NCBI RefSeq assembly: GCF_900105125.1
Contig: NZ_LT629750.1
Location: forward strand, 4,236,001-4,300,000
Direction: 5' to 3'
From: Bradyrhizobium canariense
Lineage (GTDB): Bacteria; Pseudomonadota; Alphaproteobacteria; Rhizobiales; Xanthobacteraceae
DNA length: 64,000 nucleotides
This document shows, piece by piece, positions 1-8,728 of the stretch. How positions within the stretch are numbered: the stretch's first letter is position 1; the number at the start of each line of letters is the position of its first letter. The notes beneath the pieces were generated by a model that was not told the origin of the DNA, searched no databases, and saw nothing but the letters and a program-made list of their open reading frames with translations. The position numbers and the translations under genes were made by a program.

Positions 1-956
1 TCGTTCAGCTCCCAGAGATCGATGTCGTCGACCGAGAGCCCATGCCGCTTGAGAAGACGCGGCACCGCGTAGACGGGACCGACGCCCATCTCGTCGGGCT
101 CGCAGCCTGCCGCGACGAAGCCGCGGAAGATACCGAGCGGCTTCAGGCCTTTTTGCGCGGCAAGCTTGTCGCTCATGATGACCGCGGCGCTTGCGCCGTC
201 CGAGAGCTGGCTGGCGTTGCCACCGGTGATGGTGAAACCCGGCCCCTTGGCCGGCTTGACGCTGGCAAGACCTTCGGCGGTCGTATCGGGACGCGGACCT
301 TCGTCCGCCGCAAGCGTCACCTGCTTGTAGGATACCGCACCGGTCGCCTTGTCCGTGATCGCCATGGTGGTCTTGATCGGCGCCAGTTCGTCGTTGAAAC
401 GACCGCCCTGCTGGGCCGATGCGGTCCGGCGCTGGCTCTCCAGGCTGTATTCGTCCTGACGCTCCCTGGAGATATCGTAACGCTTCGCCACGATTTCGGC
501 GGTGTCCAGCATCGCCATGTAGGCGTCGCCCTTGATGGCGAGCAGTTCCGGATCGACGGCATGAAACATATTCATCTGGTTGTTCTGCACCAGGCTGATG
601 GATTCGCCGCCGCCGCCGACAGCCACCGCAACGCCATCGAAGATCACCGAGCGCGCGGCGAGCGCGATCGCCTGCAGGCCGGAGGCGCATTGCCGATCGA
701 TGGTGGTTCCGGCGACGCTCACCGGAAGTCCGGCACGCAGCAGCGCCTTGCGCGCGATGTTGCCGCCGGTGGTGCCCTGCTGCATGGCGCAACCCATCAC
801 GACATCCTCTACCTCGGCGCCTTCGATGTTCGCTCGCGACAAGGCCGAGGAGATGGCGTGCCCCAGCATGGTCGCGCCTTCGGTATTGTTGAGCGCTCCC
901 TTGTAGGCCTTGCCGATCGGCGTGCGGGCCGTCGAGACGATCACTGCATCAGTCAT
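1..956 (-). CDS. Thiolase (acetyl-CoA C-acyltransferase), partial
   Basis: Thiolase-family protein that would cleave a 3-oxoacyl-CoA with CoA as the last step of beta-oxidation-like degradation. The N-terminal 318 residues are visible. The nucleophilic cysteine lies in a DRQCASG motif at residue 90, and a TGGNASQLSDGA stretch is typical of the family. The C-terminal GHP and CxG catalytic motifs would lie beyond the left window edge, so the gene is truncated by the window and not by mutation. The ATG at 956 follows a GGTGAGAA ribosome site and sits 3 nt after the upstream dehydrogenase stop, so it is the promoter-distal gene of a leftward operon with two acyl-CoA dehydrogenases. A biosynthetic thiolase is possible, but the context favours catabolism. 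Confidence 0.93.
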   Translation of the reverse strand, partial: MTDAVIVSTARTPIGKAYKGALNNTEGATMLGHAISSALSRANIEGAEVEDVVMGCAMQQGTTGGNIARKALLRAGLPVSVAGTTIDRQCASGLQAIALAARSVIFDGVAVAVGGGGESISLVQNNQMNMFHAVDPELLAIKGDAYMAMLDTAEIVAKRYDISRERQDEYSLESQRRTASAQQGGRFNDELAPIKTTMAITDKATGAVSYKQVTLAADEGPRPDTTAEGLASVKPAKGPGFTITGGNASQLSDGASAAVIMSDKLAAQKGLKPLGIFRGFVAAGCEPDEMGVGPVYAVPRLLKRHGLSVDDIDLWELN

Positions 957-959
957 TTC

Positions 960-2153
960 TCACCTGTGGTTGGACGCGACATCGAATGCCGCTTCTGACG
1001 AGACATCGGAATCATTTTGGGAATCATTTTGCTGCGCGTACCGCATCAGATGATAGGTGGGATCACCGAACTGGACATTGATGGACGCGATCCGCTTGAA
1101 GTAGTGACCGACGTTGAGCTCGTCGCTCATGCCCATGCCGCCATGAAGCTGGATGGCCTGCTCGGCGACGAAGCGTGCGGCAGAGCCGACTTTCGACTTT
1201 GCGCCGGACGCCAGTTTCGAGACGTGCGGATCCCTCTTCACCAGGCTGAGATTCAAATGCTGGGTCAACGAGATCGACTCTTCGAGCGCGATGAACATAT
1301 CGACCATGCGGTGCTGCAACACCTGAAACGACCCGAGCGCAACGCCGAACTGCTTGCGCATCTTGCTGTATTCGAGCGTCGCCGAATTTAGCTGACTCAT
1401 CGCACCAACGGCTTCGGCACAGAGTGCCGCGATAGCGCGATCACGGCAGGCTTCCAGCGCGGTGACGCCCTCGCCTTCCATGCCGAGCAATTGGTCGGCC
1501 GGGACATGCACGTTCATCAATGTGATTTCGGCGGCGCGCCGGCCATCGATTGTCTTGAAGCTCTGCAGGTGCAGATTGGCCGATTGTCGATCGACCACAA
1601 ACAGGCTCACGCCGCTGCGATCGCGCGGGCCACGCGATGTCCGCGCCGAGACGATCAGCTTGTCGGCCCATGGCGCGCCAATCACCGCTGCCTTGGTGCC
1701 GCTCAGAACATAGCTATCGCCGTGCCGCCGCGCCGTGCTCGTGACGTTATTCAAATCGTAGCGCGAGCGTCCCTCCGCCCAGGCCAGCGCCCATATCTCT
1801 TCACCGGCCATGATCTGCGGCAGGAACGCATCGCGCTGCGCCTGCGAGCCGGCTTCCTCGATCAGTCCGCCCGCGAGCGCCACGGTCTCGAAATAGGGTT
1901 CGACCACCAGATTGCGGCCGAACTCCTGCATGACGATCATGGTCGACAGCAGTCCGCCGCCAAGACCACCGGAACTTTCCTGGAACGGCGCCGCGCACAG
2001 GCCAAGCTCGGCAAAAGCATTCCAGTGCTTGCGGCTCCATCCCGCGTCAGTTGCGATGATCTCGCGGCGCGCATCGAAATCGTATTGGTCGCGCAGCAGC
2101 CGCTGAATGCTGCCTCGAAGTAATTCCTGTTCTTCCGTAAACCTGATGTCCAT
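960..2153 (-). CDS. Acyl-CoA dehydrogenase family protein (second subunit type)
   Basis: Flavin-dependent acyl-CoA dehydrogenase, 397 aa, of the length expected for the family. It opens with FTEEQELLRGSIQRLL and has the C-terminal helical segment IQLHGGMGMSDE. The end of that domain reads FGDPTYHLMR, so the Glu-containing YEGT motif of medium-chain enzymes is absent. Adjacent dehydrogenase genes of unlike sequence often form alpha2beta2 enzymes, as in actinobacterial steroid FadE pairs, and the neighbour at 2175-3356 is the obvious partner; that is inference. The ATG at 2153 has a GAGGCG ribosome site. The last about 20 residues are Asp/Ser-rich and look like a variable tail. Confidence 0.92.
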   Translation of the reverse strand: MDIRFTEEQELLRGSIQRLLRDQYDFDARREIIATDAGWSRKHWNAFAELGLCAAPFQESSGGLGGGLLSTMIVMQEFGRNLVVEPYFETVALAGGLIEEAGSQAQRDAFLPQIMAGEEIWALAWAEGRSRYDLNNVTSTARRHGDSYVLSGTKAAVIGAPWADKLIVSARTSRGPRDRSGVSLFVVDRQSANLHLQSFKTIDGRRAAEITLMNVHVPADQLLGMEGEGVTALEACRDRAIAALCAEAVGAMSQLNSATLEYSKMRKQFGVALGSFQVLQHRMVDMFIALEESISLTQHLNLSLVKRDPHVSKLASGAKSKVGSAARFVAEQAIQLHGGMGMSDELNVGHYFKRIASINVQFGDPTYHLMRYAQQNDSQNDSDVSSEAAFDVASNHR

Positions 2154-2174
2154 CGGACGCCTCGTGCGATGCGG

Positions 2175-3356
2175 TTACAGACCCAGCACCGCTTTTGCGA
2201 TGATATTGCGCTGGATCTCGTTCGAACCGCCGTAGATGCTGAGCTTGCGTGAATTCAGATATTTCTCGGATGCGGTGTGCCCGTAATCCGGCCCCGGCAT
2301 GAAATGATTGCCGCCTGCCGGATGTTCGCGAATGGCCAGACCGTAATTGCCGAGCGCGCGGTGGGTCAGGTCGGTGATGCGCTGGAATATCTCGGTGCCC
2401 CTGATCTTGAACAGCGAGGCCGCGGGCCCTGGATCGATGCCGCGTGACATCTGGGCAACCACGCGGAGCTCGGTCGCCTCCAGCGCGAGCAGATCGAGCT
2501 CGACGCGCGCAATGTCCCTGATGAATTCACCGAAGGCCGGATCGTCCTCGGCGATCTCGGCCTTCACGATCTGTTTGAGGCCGTTGAGGTAACGCGTCGA
2601 ACGACCGATGCCGGCCATGCTGGTGCGCTCGTTGCCGAGCAGGAACTTCGCGTAGGTCCAGCCCTTGTTTTCTTCACCGATCAGGTTCTCGACGGGGACG
2701 CGCACGTCTTCGAGGAAAACGTCGTTGACCTCGTGCGATCCATCGATGGTGATGATCGGACGCACGGTGACCCCGGGCGACGTCATGTCGATCAGGAGGA
2801 ATGAGATGCCCGCCTGAGCCTTTGCGGTGGGATCCGTGCGCACCAGACAGAAGATCCAGTCCGCGTGCTGCGCCAGCGTCGTCCAGGTCTTGTGGCCGCT
2901 GACGATGTAGTGGTCGCCATCCCGCACCGCCTTGGTGCGCACCGATGCGAGGTCAGATCCCGAGCCCGGCTCCGAATACCCCTGACACCACCAATCCTCG
3001 CCCGACAGGATTCGCGGCAGGAACTTCCTCTTCTGCGCATCGCTACCGAATGTGTAGATGACCGGGCCGACCATGGTGACGCTGAATGCAAGCGGCGGCA
3101 GCGTGCCGGCGCGCGAGGTCTCCTGTTCAAAGATGAAGCGCTGCGTGATCGACCACCCGGGCCCGCCATATTCTTTCGGCCAAAGCGGCGCGATCCATCC
3201 CTTTTTGTGGAGGATCCGGTGCCACAGCAGCATCTGCTCCTTGGTCAGGTCGGTCTCGGGATTGGGAACGCGCATTTCCGGCGGATAGTTCGCCGCGATG
3301 AAAGCGCGCACCTCGTCGCGAAACGCGGCCTCCTCGCTGGAAAGGCTCAGTTCCAC
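2175..3356 (-). CDS. Acyl-CoA dehydrogenase family protein
   Basis: Acyl-CoA dehydrogenase, 393 aa, predicted to introduce an alpha,beta double bond into an acyl-CoA using FAD and pass electrons to ETF. Visible features are the N-terminal helical domain (EEAAFRDEVRAFI), the FAD/substrate segment WCQGYSEPGSGSDLAS, WTTLAQHADW, and a C-terminal YGGSNEIQRNIIAK. The reading frame stays open upstream, but the GTG at 3356 is preferred because it follows a GGGAG ribosome site and lies just after the stop of the upstream SDR. It sits in a leftward operon: SDR, this gene, second dehydrogenase, thiolase. The substrate is not deducible from sequence. Confidence 0.92.
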   Translation of the reverse strand: MELSLSSEEAAFRDEVRAFIAANYPPEMRVPNPETDLTKEQMLLWHRILHKKGWIAPLWPKEYGGPGWSITQRFIFEQETSRAGTLPPLAFSVTMVGPVIYTFGSDAQKRKFLPRILSGEDWWCQGYSEPGSGSDLASVRTKAVRDGDHYIVSGHKTWTTLAQHADWIFCLVRTDPTAKAQAGISFLLIDMTSPGVTVRPIITIDGSHEVNDVFLEDVRVPVENLIGEENKGWTYAKFLLGNERTSMAGIGRSTRYLNGLKQIVKAEIAEDDPAFGEFIRDIARVELDLLALEATELRVVAQMSRGIDPGPAASLFKIRGTEIFQRITDLTHRALGNYGLAIREHPAGGNHFMPGPDYGHTASEKYLNSRKLSIYGGSNEIQRNIIAKAVLGL

Positions 3357-3369
3357 AGCAACGCTCCCG

Positions 3370-4107
3370 TTACCACTTCTCGCCGAAGGGACGGATTTCC
3401 AGCTCAAAGGTCCAGGCGCTGCGCGGCTGCTGATAAAGCAGCCAGTAGGATTCCGCGACCGACGACGGCGGCATCAGCAGGTCCGGGTTATTGAGCGCGT
3501 CCGGCCCCAACGCCTCGATCCGTCGCTGGCGCACCCATTCGGTGTCGACCCCGGAATCGATGATGAGATGGGCGACGTGGATGTTTTTGGGACCCAATTC
3601 ACGTGCGGTGGCCTGGGCAACGGCGCGCAGGCCGAACTTGGCGCTGGCGAACGCCGCATAGCCCGTTCCACCGCGCAGGCTGGCGGTCGCGCCGGTGAAG
3701 AAGATATTGCCCTTACCGCGCGGCAACATCAGGCGCGCGGCTTCACGGCCGGCGAGAAAGCCGGAATAGCAGGCCATTTCCCAGACCTTCCGGAACACGC
3801 GCTCGGTGGTGTCCAGAATCGGGAAGTTGACGTTGGCACCGATGTTGAAAATGCAGACTTCGAGCGGAGCGTGTTTATCGGCGTCGGTGAGGAAGGAGAC
3901 GATTTCCTCTTCCTTGCGCGCGTCAAGCGAACGCGCGTGAATTTCTCCGCCCGCAGCCTCGATCTGCTTTACCAGCGGTTCGAGCTTGGCGCCGTTACGG
4001 CGCCCGGCGAACACCGTGAATCCCTCTGAAGCAAACTTCTTTGCGATCTCGCCGCCGATATAGTCGCCGGCGCCGATCACGGCCACGGTCGCGTTTCTCT
4101 TCTGCAA
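3370..4107 (-). CDS. SDR-family oxidoreductase with Phe in place of the catalytic Tyr
   Basis: Rossmann-fold short-chain dehydrogenase/reductase, 245 aa, with a GAGDYIG dinucleotide-binding loop at residues 12-18. At the usual YxxxK site the sequence is F153-A-S-A-K157, and the Ser position is occupied by Thr138-Gly139, so the classical catalytic triad is not intact. The protein is clearly paralogous to the SDR at 5972-6715, sharing the blocks FFTGATAS, SAKFGLRAVAQ and ARELGPKNIHV. The TTG start at 4107 follows a GGGAGAAG ribosome site, 75 nt after the acyl-CoA synthetase. The expected role is hydroxyacyl/oxoacyl-CoA redox in the same pathway, or a non-reductase CoA-ester enzyme. Confidence 0.88.
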   Translation of the reverse strand: MQKRNATVAVIGAGDYIGGEIAKKFASEGFTVFAGRRNGAKLEPLVKQIEAAGGEIHARSLDARKEEEIVSFLTDADKHAPLEVCIFNIGANVNFPILDTTERVFRKVWEMACYSGFLAGREAARLMLPRGKGNIFFTGATASLRGGTGYAAFASAKFGLRAVAQATARELGPKNIHVAHLIIDSGVDTEWVRQRRIEALGPDALNNPDLLMPPSSVAESYWLLYQQPRSAWTFELEIRPFGEKW

Positions 4108-4182
4108 GGGTCTTCTCCCGGTCAGGTTAAATCTGTCATTTCGGACTGGCTACGGCGTCTTGCCGGCTGATCCCTGTCGCGA

Positions 4183-5775
4183 TCACGCGCCTTGCAGGGA
4201 CTCCGCGAGCTTATGCTTGAGGATCTTGCCGGTCGAGGTTGCGGGCAAGGTATCGAGCACGATGATTTCCGACGGCCGCTTGTACGAAGTAAGCTGCGGA
4301 TTGATGAAAGCCATCAGATCGGCAGCCTGGACCGGCGAGCCCTGCATGAGCTGAACGAAAGCGACGACTTCCTCGTTTCCATTGATGGAGCGGCCCACCA
4401 CGGCGGATTGCACCACATCCTCATGTGAGTTGAGAACGGCTTCGACCTCCGCCGGATAGACGTTAAACCCCGAACGAATGATCATTTCCTTGGTGCGGCC
4501 GACGATATAAAGGCAATCGCCTTCGAAGCGCGCGAGATCGCCGGTGTTGAACCAGCCGTCGGCGTCGATCACTTTTGCCGTGAGCTCCGGCGCCCGGTAA
4601 TAGCCGCGCATCACGTTGCGGCCGCGGACGTGGAGTTCGCCAACCTGTCCGTTCGGCGCCGGTTTTCCGTCCACGGTCTTGATCCGGGCCTCGATGCCCG
4701 GCAGCAGCGTTCCGACCGCCTGATCATTGCGCGGCGCATCGAAGCGCACGCCGGATATGCCCGGCGAACACTCGGTAATGCCGTAGCCGTTTGAAAGTGA
4801 CAGGCCGAATTCCCGCTCGACGCGCGATTTCAGGTCAAGATCGAGCGGAGCACCGGCGACTGCAATCAGGCGCAGCGATCCGCGGTCGAATTGCTTCAGG
4901 CCTGCAACGGTCTTGTATTCCAGCAGGCGCTGATAGGTCGCTGGCACTCCGTTGAGGATGGTGACGCGCTCCTCGGCGATCGCCTTGGCGAGGGCAGCCG
5001 GGTCGTATTTGCTGACCAGGCGGGCCGTCGCGCCGACCATCAGGGTCATGATCAGCAGCGAGATACCGACGATGTGCGAGATCGGCAGCACGATATAGAC
5101 TTTGTCGTCGGCATCCATCCTGCGGAAGTGCGCGGTGGTCTTCGCGCTGATCAGCAGGTTTTCGTGAGTCAGCATCACGCCTTTGGGCGTGCCTGTCGTT
5201 CCCGACGTGTAGATCAGCACCGCAACCTGTTTGGCCGGGTCGGCTTCGACCGGCTCGGCGGTTGCGCTTTCGTTCAACGCGCTGACGCCGATCTCCGCTA
5301 ACGGCCCCAGTTGCCGGATCTCCGCGCCATAGCGCGACGCGTGAGCCGCGGCTTCCTTCGAAACACCGCAGGCGAAAAACATCCGGCGCGCACCGCTGTG
5401 ATCGCGGATCTGATCCAACTCGCGGGCGGACAATCTCGGATTGGCGACGATCGCCCAGGCATCGAGCCGGCTCGCCGCCAACAACAGCCCGGCAAGCGCG
5501 ATGCAGTTTTCGCTGACAATGATCATCCGATCGCTGGCCCTGATGCCGAGCAACGCGAGAACAGTCGCGATCTCGGTGACCCGCCGATCCAGTTCGCGAT
5601 AAGTCCAGGACGCGCCGTCTTCGATCAGCGCCATGCGGTCGGGAAATTCGGCAACATAGCTGTCCGCGACTTGATGAATGCGGCCCGGAAGCCCGGCGAC
5701 AATCTCGGCAAGGTCGATCGGTTCCGACAATTTCGCCAACGCCAACCTCCCGATGTGAATCGCGCCGCCTTTCAT
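4183..5775 (-). CDS. AMP-dependent acyl-CoA synthetase
   Basis: ANL-superfamily acid:CoA ligase, 530 aa, which activates a carboxylic acid to its CoA thioester via an acyl-adenylate. Motifs in order are the phosphate loop YTSGTTGTPKG, the adenine motif YGITECSPG, the hinge region TGDLARFEGDCLYIVGR, KEMIIRSGFNVYPAEVE, and the C-terminal catalytic lysine in TSTGKILKHKL. It is the first gene of the leftward operon and probably commits the substrate to the pathway. The ATG at 5775 lies only 27 nt downstream of a GTTC-N7-GAAC inverted repeat, so transcription is probably controlled there. Substrate chain or ring identity cannot be read from the sequence. Confidence 0.95.
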   Translation of the reverse strand: MKGGAIHIGRLALAKLSEPIDLAEIVAGLPGRIHQVADSYVAEFPDRMALIEDGASWTYRELDRRVTEIATVLALLGIRASDRMIIVSENCIALAGLLLAASRLDAWAIVANPRLSARELDQIRDHSGARRMFFACGVSKEAAAHASRYGAEIRQLGPLAEIGVSALNESATAEPVEADPAKQVAVLIYTSGTTGTPKGVMLTHENLLISAKTTAHFRRMDADDKVYIVLPISHIVGISLLIMTLMVGATARLVSKYDPAALAKAIAEERVTILNGVPATYQRLLEYKTVAGLKQFDRGSLRLIAVAGAPLDLDLKSRVEREFGLSLSNGYGITECSPGISGVRFDAPRNDQAVGTLLPGIEARIKTVDGKPAPNGQVGELHVRGRNVMRGYYRAPELTAKVIDADGWFNTGDLARFEGDCLYIVGRTKEMIIRSGFNVYPAEVEAVLNSHEDVVQSAVVGRSINGNEEVVAFVQLMQGSPVQAADLMAFINPQLTSYKRPSEIIVLDTLPATSTGKILKHKLAESLQGA

Positions 5776-5801
5776 GCGGCCTTATTCATAGCCTCAGTTA
5801 A

Positions 5802-5818
5802 CGTTCTTTTTTAGAACT
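5802..5818. promoter_or_regulatory. Inverted repeat GTTC-N7-GAAC, putative operator (copy 1)
   Basis: CGTTCTTTTTTAGAACT upstream of the acyl-CoA synthetase gene. It matches the repeats at 9453-9473 and 11479-11495 in arm sequence and 7-base spacer, and it is AT-rich within GC-rich DNA. Its position 27 nt before the start codon fits a repressor site overlapping the promoter. Confidence 0.7.
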
Positions 5819-5940
5819 CGTCAATCTCTATTCTGGCCGGAGTATCTTCACCGCTTGGTGAGCAACCCCCATCGAAGCCTGTTGATCGCTCCTGATTGAC
5901 AAATCCCATTTACAACGACCGCGAGGCCGGATATCAATAT

Positions 5941-5957
5941 AGTATCAAATAAGAACT
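5941..5957. promoter_or_regulatory. Degenerate GTTC-N7-GAAC operator half-match (copy 2)
   Basis: AGTATCAAATAAGAACT keeps the right arm GAACT and only part of the left arm. It lies 15 nt upstream of the second SDR gene, 122 bp from copy 1, and the two flank the divergent promoter region. It is weaker than the other copies. Confidence 0.45.
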
Positions 5958-5971
5958 TACAGGGAGCGAGG

Positions 5972-6715
5972 ATGGCTAAAAGTCGCGGCGTAGCAATGTT
6001 AGTCGGCGCGGGCGACGCCATCGGCGCGGCCGTCGCCAGGCGCTTTGCCAAGGGCGGTTATACGGTCTGCATTGGCAGGCGTGATGCGGCCAAGTCCCAG
6101 GCATTGGTCGACGAGCTGAAAGCCGAGGGCCACGGCATTCACGCGTTCAGCGTCGACGCCCGTCAGGAAGCTGAAGTTCAGAAGCTGTTTGCCGACGTCG
6201 AACAGAACATCGGGCCGATCGAGGTCTGCCTCTTCAATGCCGGATCGAACGTCAACAAGCCGCTATTGGATACAACCGAGAAACTGTTCTTCAAGGCGTG
6301 GGAACTTGCTTGCTTCGCCGGATTCCTGGTCGGCCGCGAGGCCGCGCGCGTGATGCTTCCGCGCGGGAGGGGAACGATCTTCTTTACCGGCGCGACGGCC
6401 AGCGTCCGTGGCGGCCTGGGTTTTGCGGCATTTTCGTCGGCGAAATTCGGGCTTCGCGCTGTGGCACAGGCGATGGCCCGTGAACTGGGTCCGAAGAACA
6501 TTCACGTCACCCACCTGATCATCGACGCCGGCGTGGATAGCGAGGCTATTCATCAGCGCATGAAAGCGGCGAGAGGGATCGAGGCCAGCGATATCCCGCC
6601 GGACAGCCTGACGAAGACATCTTCCATCGCCGAGGCCTATTGGTTCGCGCATCAGCAAACCAGGGACGGCTGGACCCATGAGCTCGATCTCCGTCCATCG
6701 GTGGAGAAATGGTAA
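5972..6715 (+). CDS. SDR-family oxidoreductase, paralogue of the 3370-4107 SDR
   Basis: Short-chain dehydrogenase/reductase of 247 aa with the nucleotide-binding loop GAGDAIG. It aligns end to end with the SDR encoded at 3370-4107, more than half of the residues matching by eye, and both end in a similar EKW tail. The active-site YxxxK motif reads F154-S-S-A-K158, so the Tyr-to-Phe change is shared by both copies. The ATG follows a strong GGGAGCGAGG ribosome site. It is transcribed divergently from the synthetase operon and is followed at once by a glutathione transferase gene (1 nt between stop and start), which implies co-transcription. Confidence 0.9.
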   Translation: MAKSRGVAMLVGAGDAIGAAVARRFAKGGYTVCIGRRDAAKSQALVDELKAEGHGIHAFSVDARQEAEVQKLFADVEQNIGPIEVCLFNAGSNVNKPLLDTTEKLFFKAWELACFAGFLVGREAARVMLPRGRGTIFFTGATASVRGGLGFAAFSSAKFGLRAVAQAMARELGPKNIHVTHLIIDAGVDSEAIHQRMKAARGIEASDIPPDSLTKTSSIAEAYWFAHQQTRDGWTHELDLRPSVEKW

Positions 6716-6716
6716 A

Positions 6717-7394
6717 ATGAGCGCAGCACCGAGTCTCACCCTGTGGGGAGTTGGAACGAGCCGCACCATTCGCCCTCACTGGGCCATGCACGAATTGGGC
6801 TTGTCGTACAAAACCAATCCTATCGGGCCGCGGACCGGTGAGACCAAGACTGCGGAATACACCAAACTTAATCCCCGCCAAAAGGTCCCTCTGCTGCAGG
6901 ATGGCGACTTCTGCATTGGTGAAAGTGCTGCGATCGTTGCTTACCTTTCGAGTATGTATTCGACGCCGGAGCGCTCGCTGATTCCGGAAACGCCGCGCCA
7001 ATATGCCGCCTGGCTGGAGTGGTGCTTTTTCATTGTGGCGGAGCTGGATTCCACAAGCCTTTATGTGATGCGCCGTCATCGGGCTGACGCGCTCGGCCCG
7101 ATCTATGGCGTTGCGCCTGATGTCGTTGCCAAGGCCGGTGAATATTTTCGCGAGCAGTTGCGTCACGTCGAGGTCGCGCTTTCGGATAACAGGCAGTTCC
7201 TGATGGGCGACAAATTCACCAGCGCCGATATCCTGCTCACGACCTGCCTGGAATGGGCGATCGCCTACGGCGTCGGAATTTGCGACAACGCACAGCCTTA
7301 TCTCAAGCGCATCCAGACGCGAGAGGCCTACCAGCTCGCCAAGGCGGCAAACGTGCCGCTGGCGCCGGTTACCCCGGTGCTGGCAAAAATCTGA
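6717..7394 (+). CDS. Glutathione S-transferase family protein
   Basis: Cytosolic-type GST, 225 aa. The N-terminal thioredoxin-like domain shows the substrate-side start WGVGTSRTIRPHWAMHELGL, then the cis-proline segment PRQKVPLLQDGDFCIGESAAIVAYL that binds the gamma-glutamyl moiety of glutathione. The C-terminal helical domain contains SADILLTTCLEWA. The ATG at 6717 was chosen because it directly follows the SDR stop; an in-frame upstream ATG would overlap the SDR. With the GST-kappa-like isomerase at 8729-9367, it suggests a glutathione-dependent step, such as isomerisation or detoxification of a reactive intermediate, in this pathway. Confidence 0.9.
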   Translation: MSAAPSLTLWGVGTSRTIRPHWAMHELGLSYKTNPIGPRTGETKTAEYTKLNPRQKVPLLQDGDFCIGESAAIVAYLSSMYSTPERSLIPETPRQYAAWLEWCFFIVAELDSTSLYVMRRHRADALGPIYGVAPDVVAKAGEYFREQLRHVEVALSDNRQFLMGDKFTSADILLTTCLEWAIAYGVGICDNAQPYLKRIQTREAYQLAKAANVPLAPVTPVLAKI

Positions 7395-7427
7395 AAGCCA
7401 CCACCCGGTCGCGCGGGACGGCTCAGT

Positions 7428-8627
7428 TCAGACGGCCGCGCGCACCGCGCGGTCGCCGATCATCTGGTCGATGGCGCTATCATCGTAGCCCAACTCGCGC
7501 AGCACTTCGCGCGAATGCTGACCGACGCGCGGCGCCGGTCCTCCGATGGAAGCCGGATTAGTTTCGAAGCGGGCTGCGGGCTTCGGCTGCCGTATCCGTC
7601 CGACCATCGGTTGATCGAGTTCCGCAATGATGCCGCGCGCAACCACCTGCTCGTTATCGATGATCTCGCCGCGACGCAGAATCGGCGCGCAGGGAACATC
7701 TGCGGCATCAAGCCGTTCCAGCCATTCGGCGGTGGTATGCTGGGCAATATATTCCGCCATCCTGTTGATGCGGGCCGTGGCATTGACCGAACGCGCCGAT
7801 GGTGTCGCAAACCGCGGATCCTTGGCAAGCTCCGGATCGCCTGAGGCCTTGCAGAAGCCCTGCCATTCGGAATCCGAGATCGTGCCGGCGGTGATGTAGC
7901 CGTCACTGGTCTTGAACACGAGATCCGGACGATCATTGGGATCGGCGGCCTTGGCTTCTGCACCAACCACGGTGTACTGCATCATGCCTTCCGGCCAGAG
8001 ATACGAGATCATGACGTCGAGCATCGCGACCTGGATGTGATCGCCCTGCCCCGTTTTCTCGCGCGCATAGAGTGCCGAGGACACGGCCTGGGCGGTAAAG
8101 ACCGCGGTGGTCTTGTCGCAGACGATGGTGCGGATCATTTGCGGACGATTGGTCACCGGCTGCGACTGAATATCGGCGAAGCCCGACAGCCCCTGGACGA
8201 TCGGATCGTAAACCCGCTTTTTCACATAAGGTCCGGTATCGCCGACGCCGCTGATCGATACATAAATCAGGCGCGGATGACGCTGGCGCAATTCCTCGGC
8301 GCCCAGGCCCAGACGATCCATGGTGCCAGGCCGAAAATTCTGCACCAGGACGTCGGCCTGCGCGACGAGCTTGGCAAGGACCTCGCGACCAACCGTGCTC
8401 TTGACGTCGATCGACAGCGAGCGCTTGCCACGATTTGAAGAGATAAACAGCGCGGAAAATTCCCCGATCTTGTCGATGGTGGCGCGACTGCGACGCGTGA
8501 TGTCACCGCCAATCGGTTCGATCTTGAGAACGTCGGCGCCCTGGTCCGCCAGGAACATGGTCGCGAACGGCCCTGAGACCACGCCCGTCAGATCGAGTAC
8601 GCGAACACCATTGAGTGGGCCGGGCAT
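7428..8627 (-). CDS. Family III CoA-transferase (CaiB/BaiF type)
   Basis: Acyl-CoA:carboxylate CoA-transferase of the CaiB/BaiF/formyl-CoA-transferase family, 399 aa. It begins LNGVRVLDLTGVVSGPF and has the family segments ADVLKIEPIGGD and VLVQNFRPGTMDRLG. The predicted catalytic aspartate is D141 in the motif YDPIVQGLSG. The ATG at 8627 is preceded by an AGGAGG ribosome site, which rules out the open frame that continues upstream. It lies about 100 nt downstream of the isomerase gene on the same strand. It could activate a substrate using a CoA donor made by the pathway, complementing the ATP-dependent synthetase. Confidence 0.93.
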   Translation of the reverse strand: MPGPLNGVRVLDLTGVVSGPFATMFLADQGADVLKIEPIGGDITRRSRATIDKIGEFSALFISSNRGKRSLSIDVKSTVGREVLAKLVAQADVLVQNFRPGTMDRLGLGAEELRQRHPRLIYVSISGVGDTGPYVKKRVYDPIVQGLSGFADIQSQPVTNRPQMIRTIVCDKTTAVFTAQAVSSALYAREKTGQGDHIQVAMLDVMISYLWPEGMMQYTVVGAEAKAADPNDRPDLVFKTSDGYITAGTISDSEWQGFCKASGDPELAKDPRFATPSARSVNATARINRMAEYIAQHTTAEWLERLDAADVPCAPILRRGEIIDNEQVVARGIIAELDQPMVGRIRQPKPAARFETNPASIGGPAPRVGQHSREVLRELGYDDSAIDQMIGDRAVRAAV

Positions 8628-8728
8628 GACATCCTCCTTGAGTTTTCTTTTGCTATCGAACCCGACGACAATCCAGTCCCGTCGTGCAAGTCCCGGACAT
8701 CGACCTGACGTTCGCAGGCCGCAATTCC

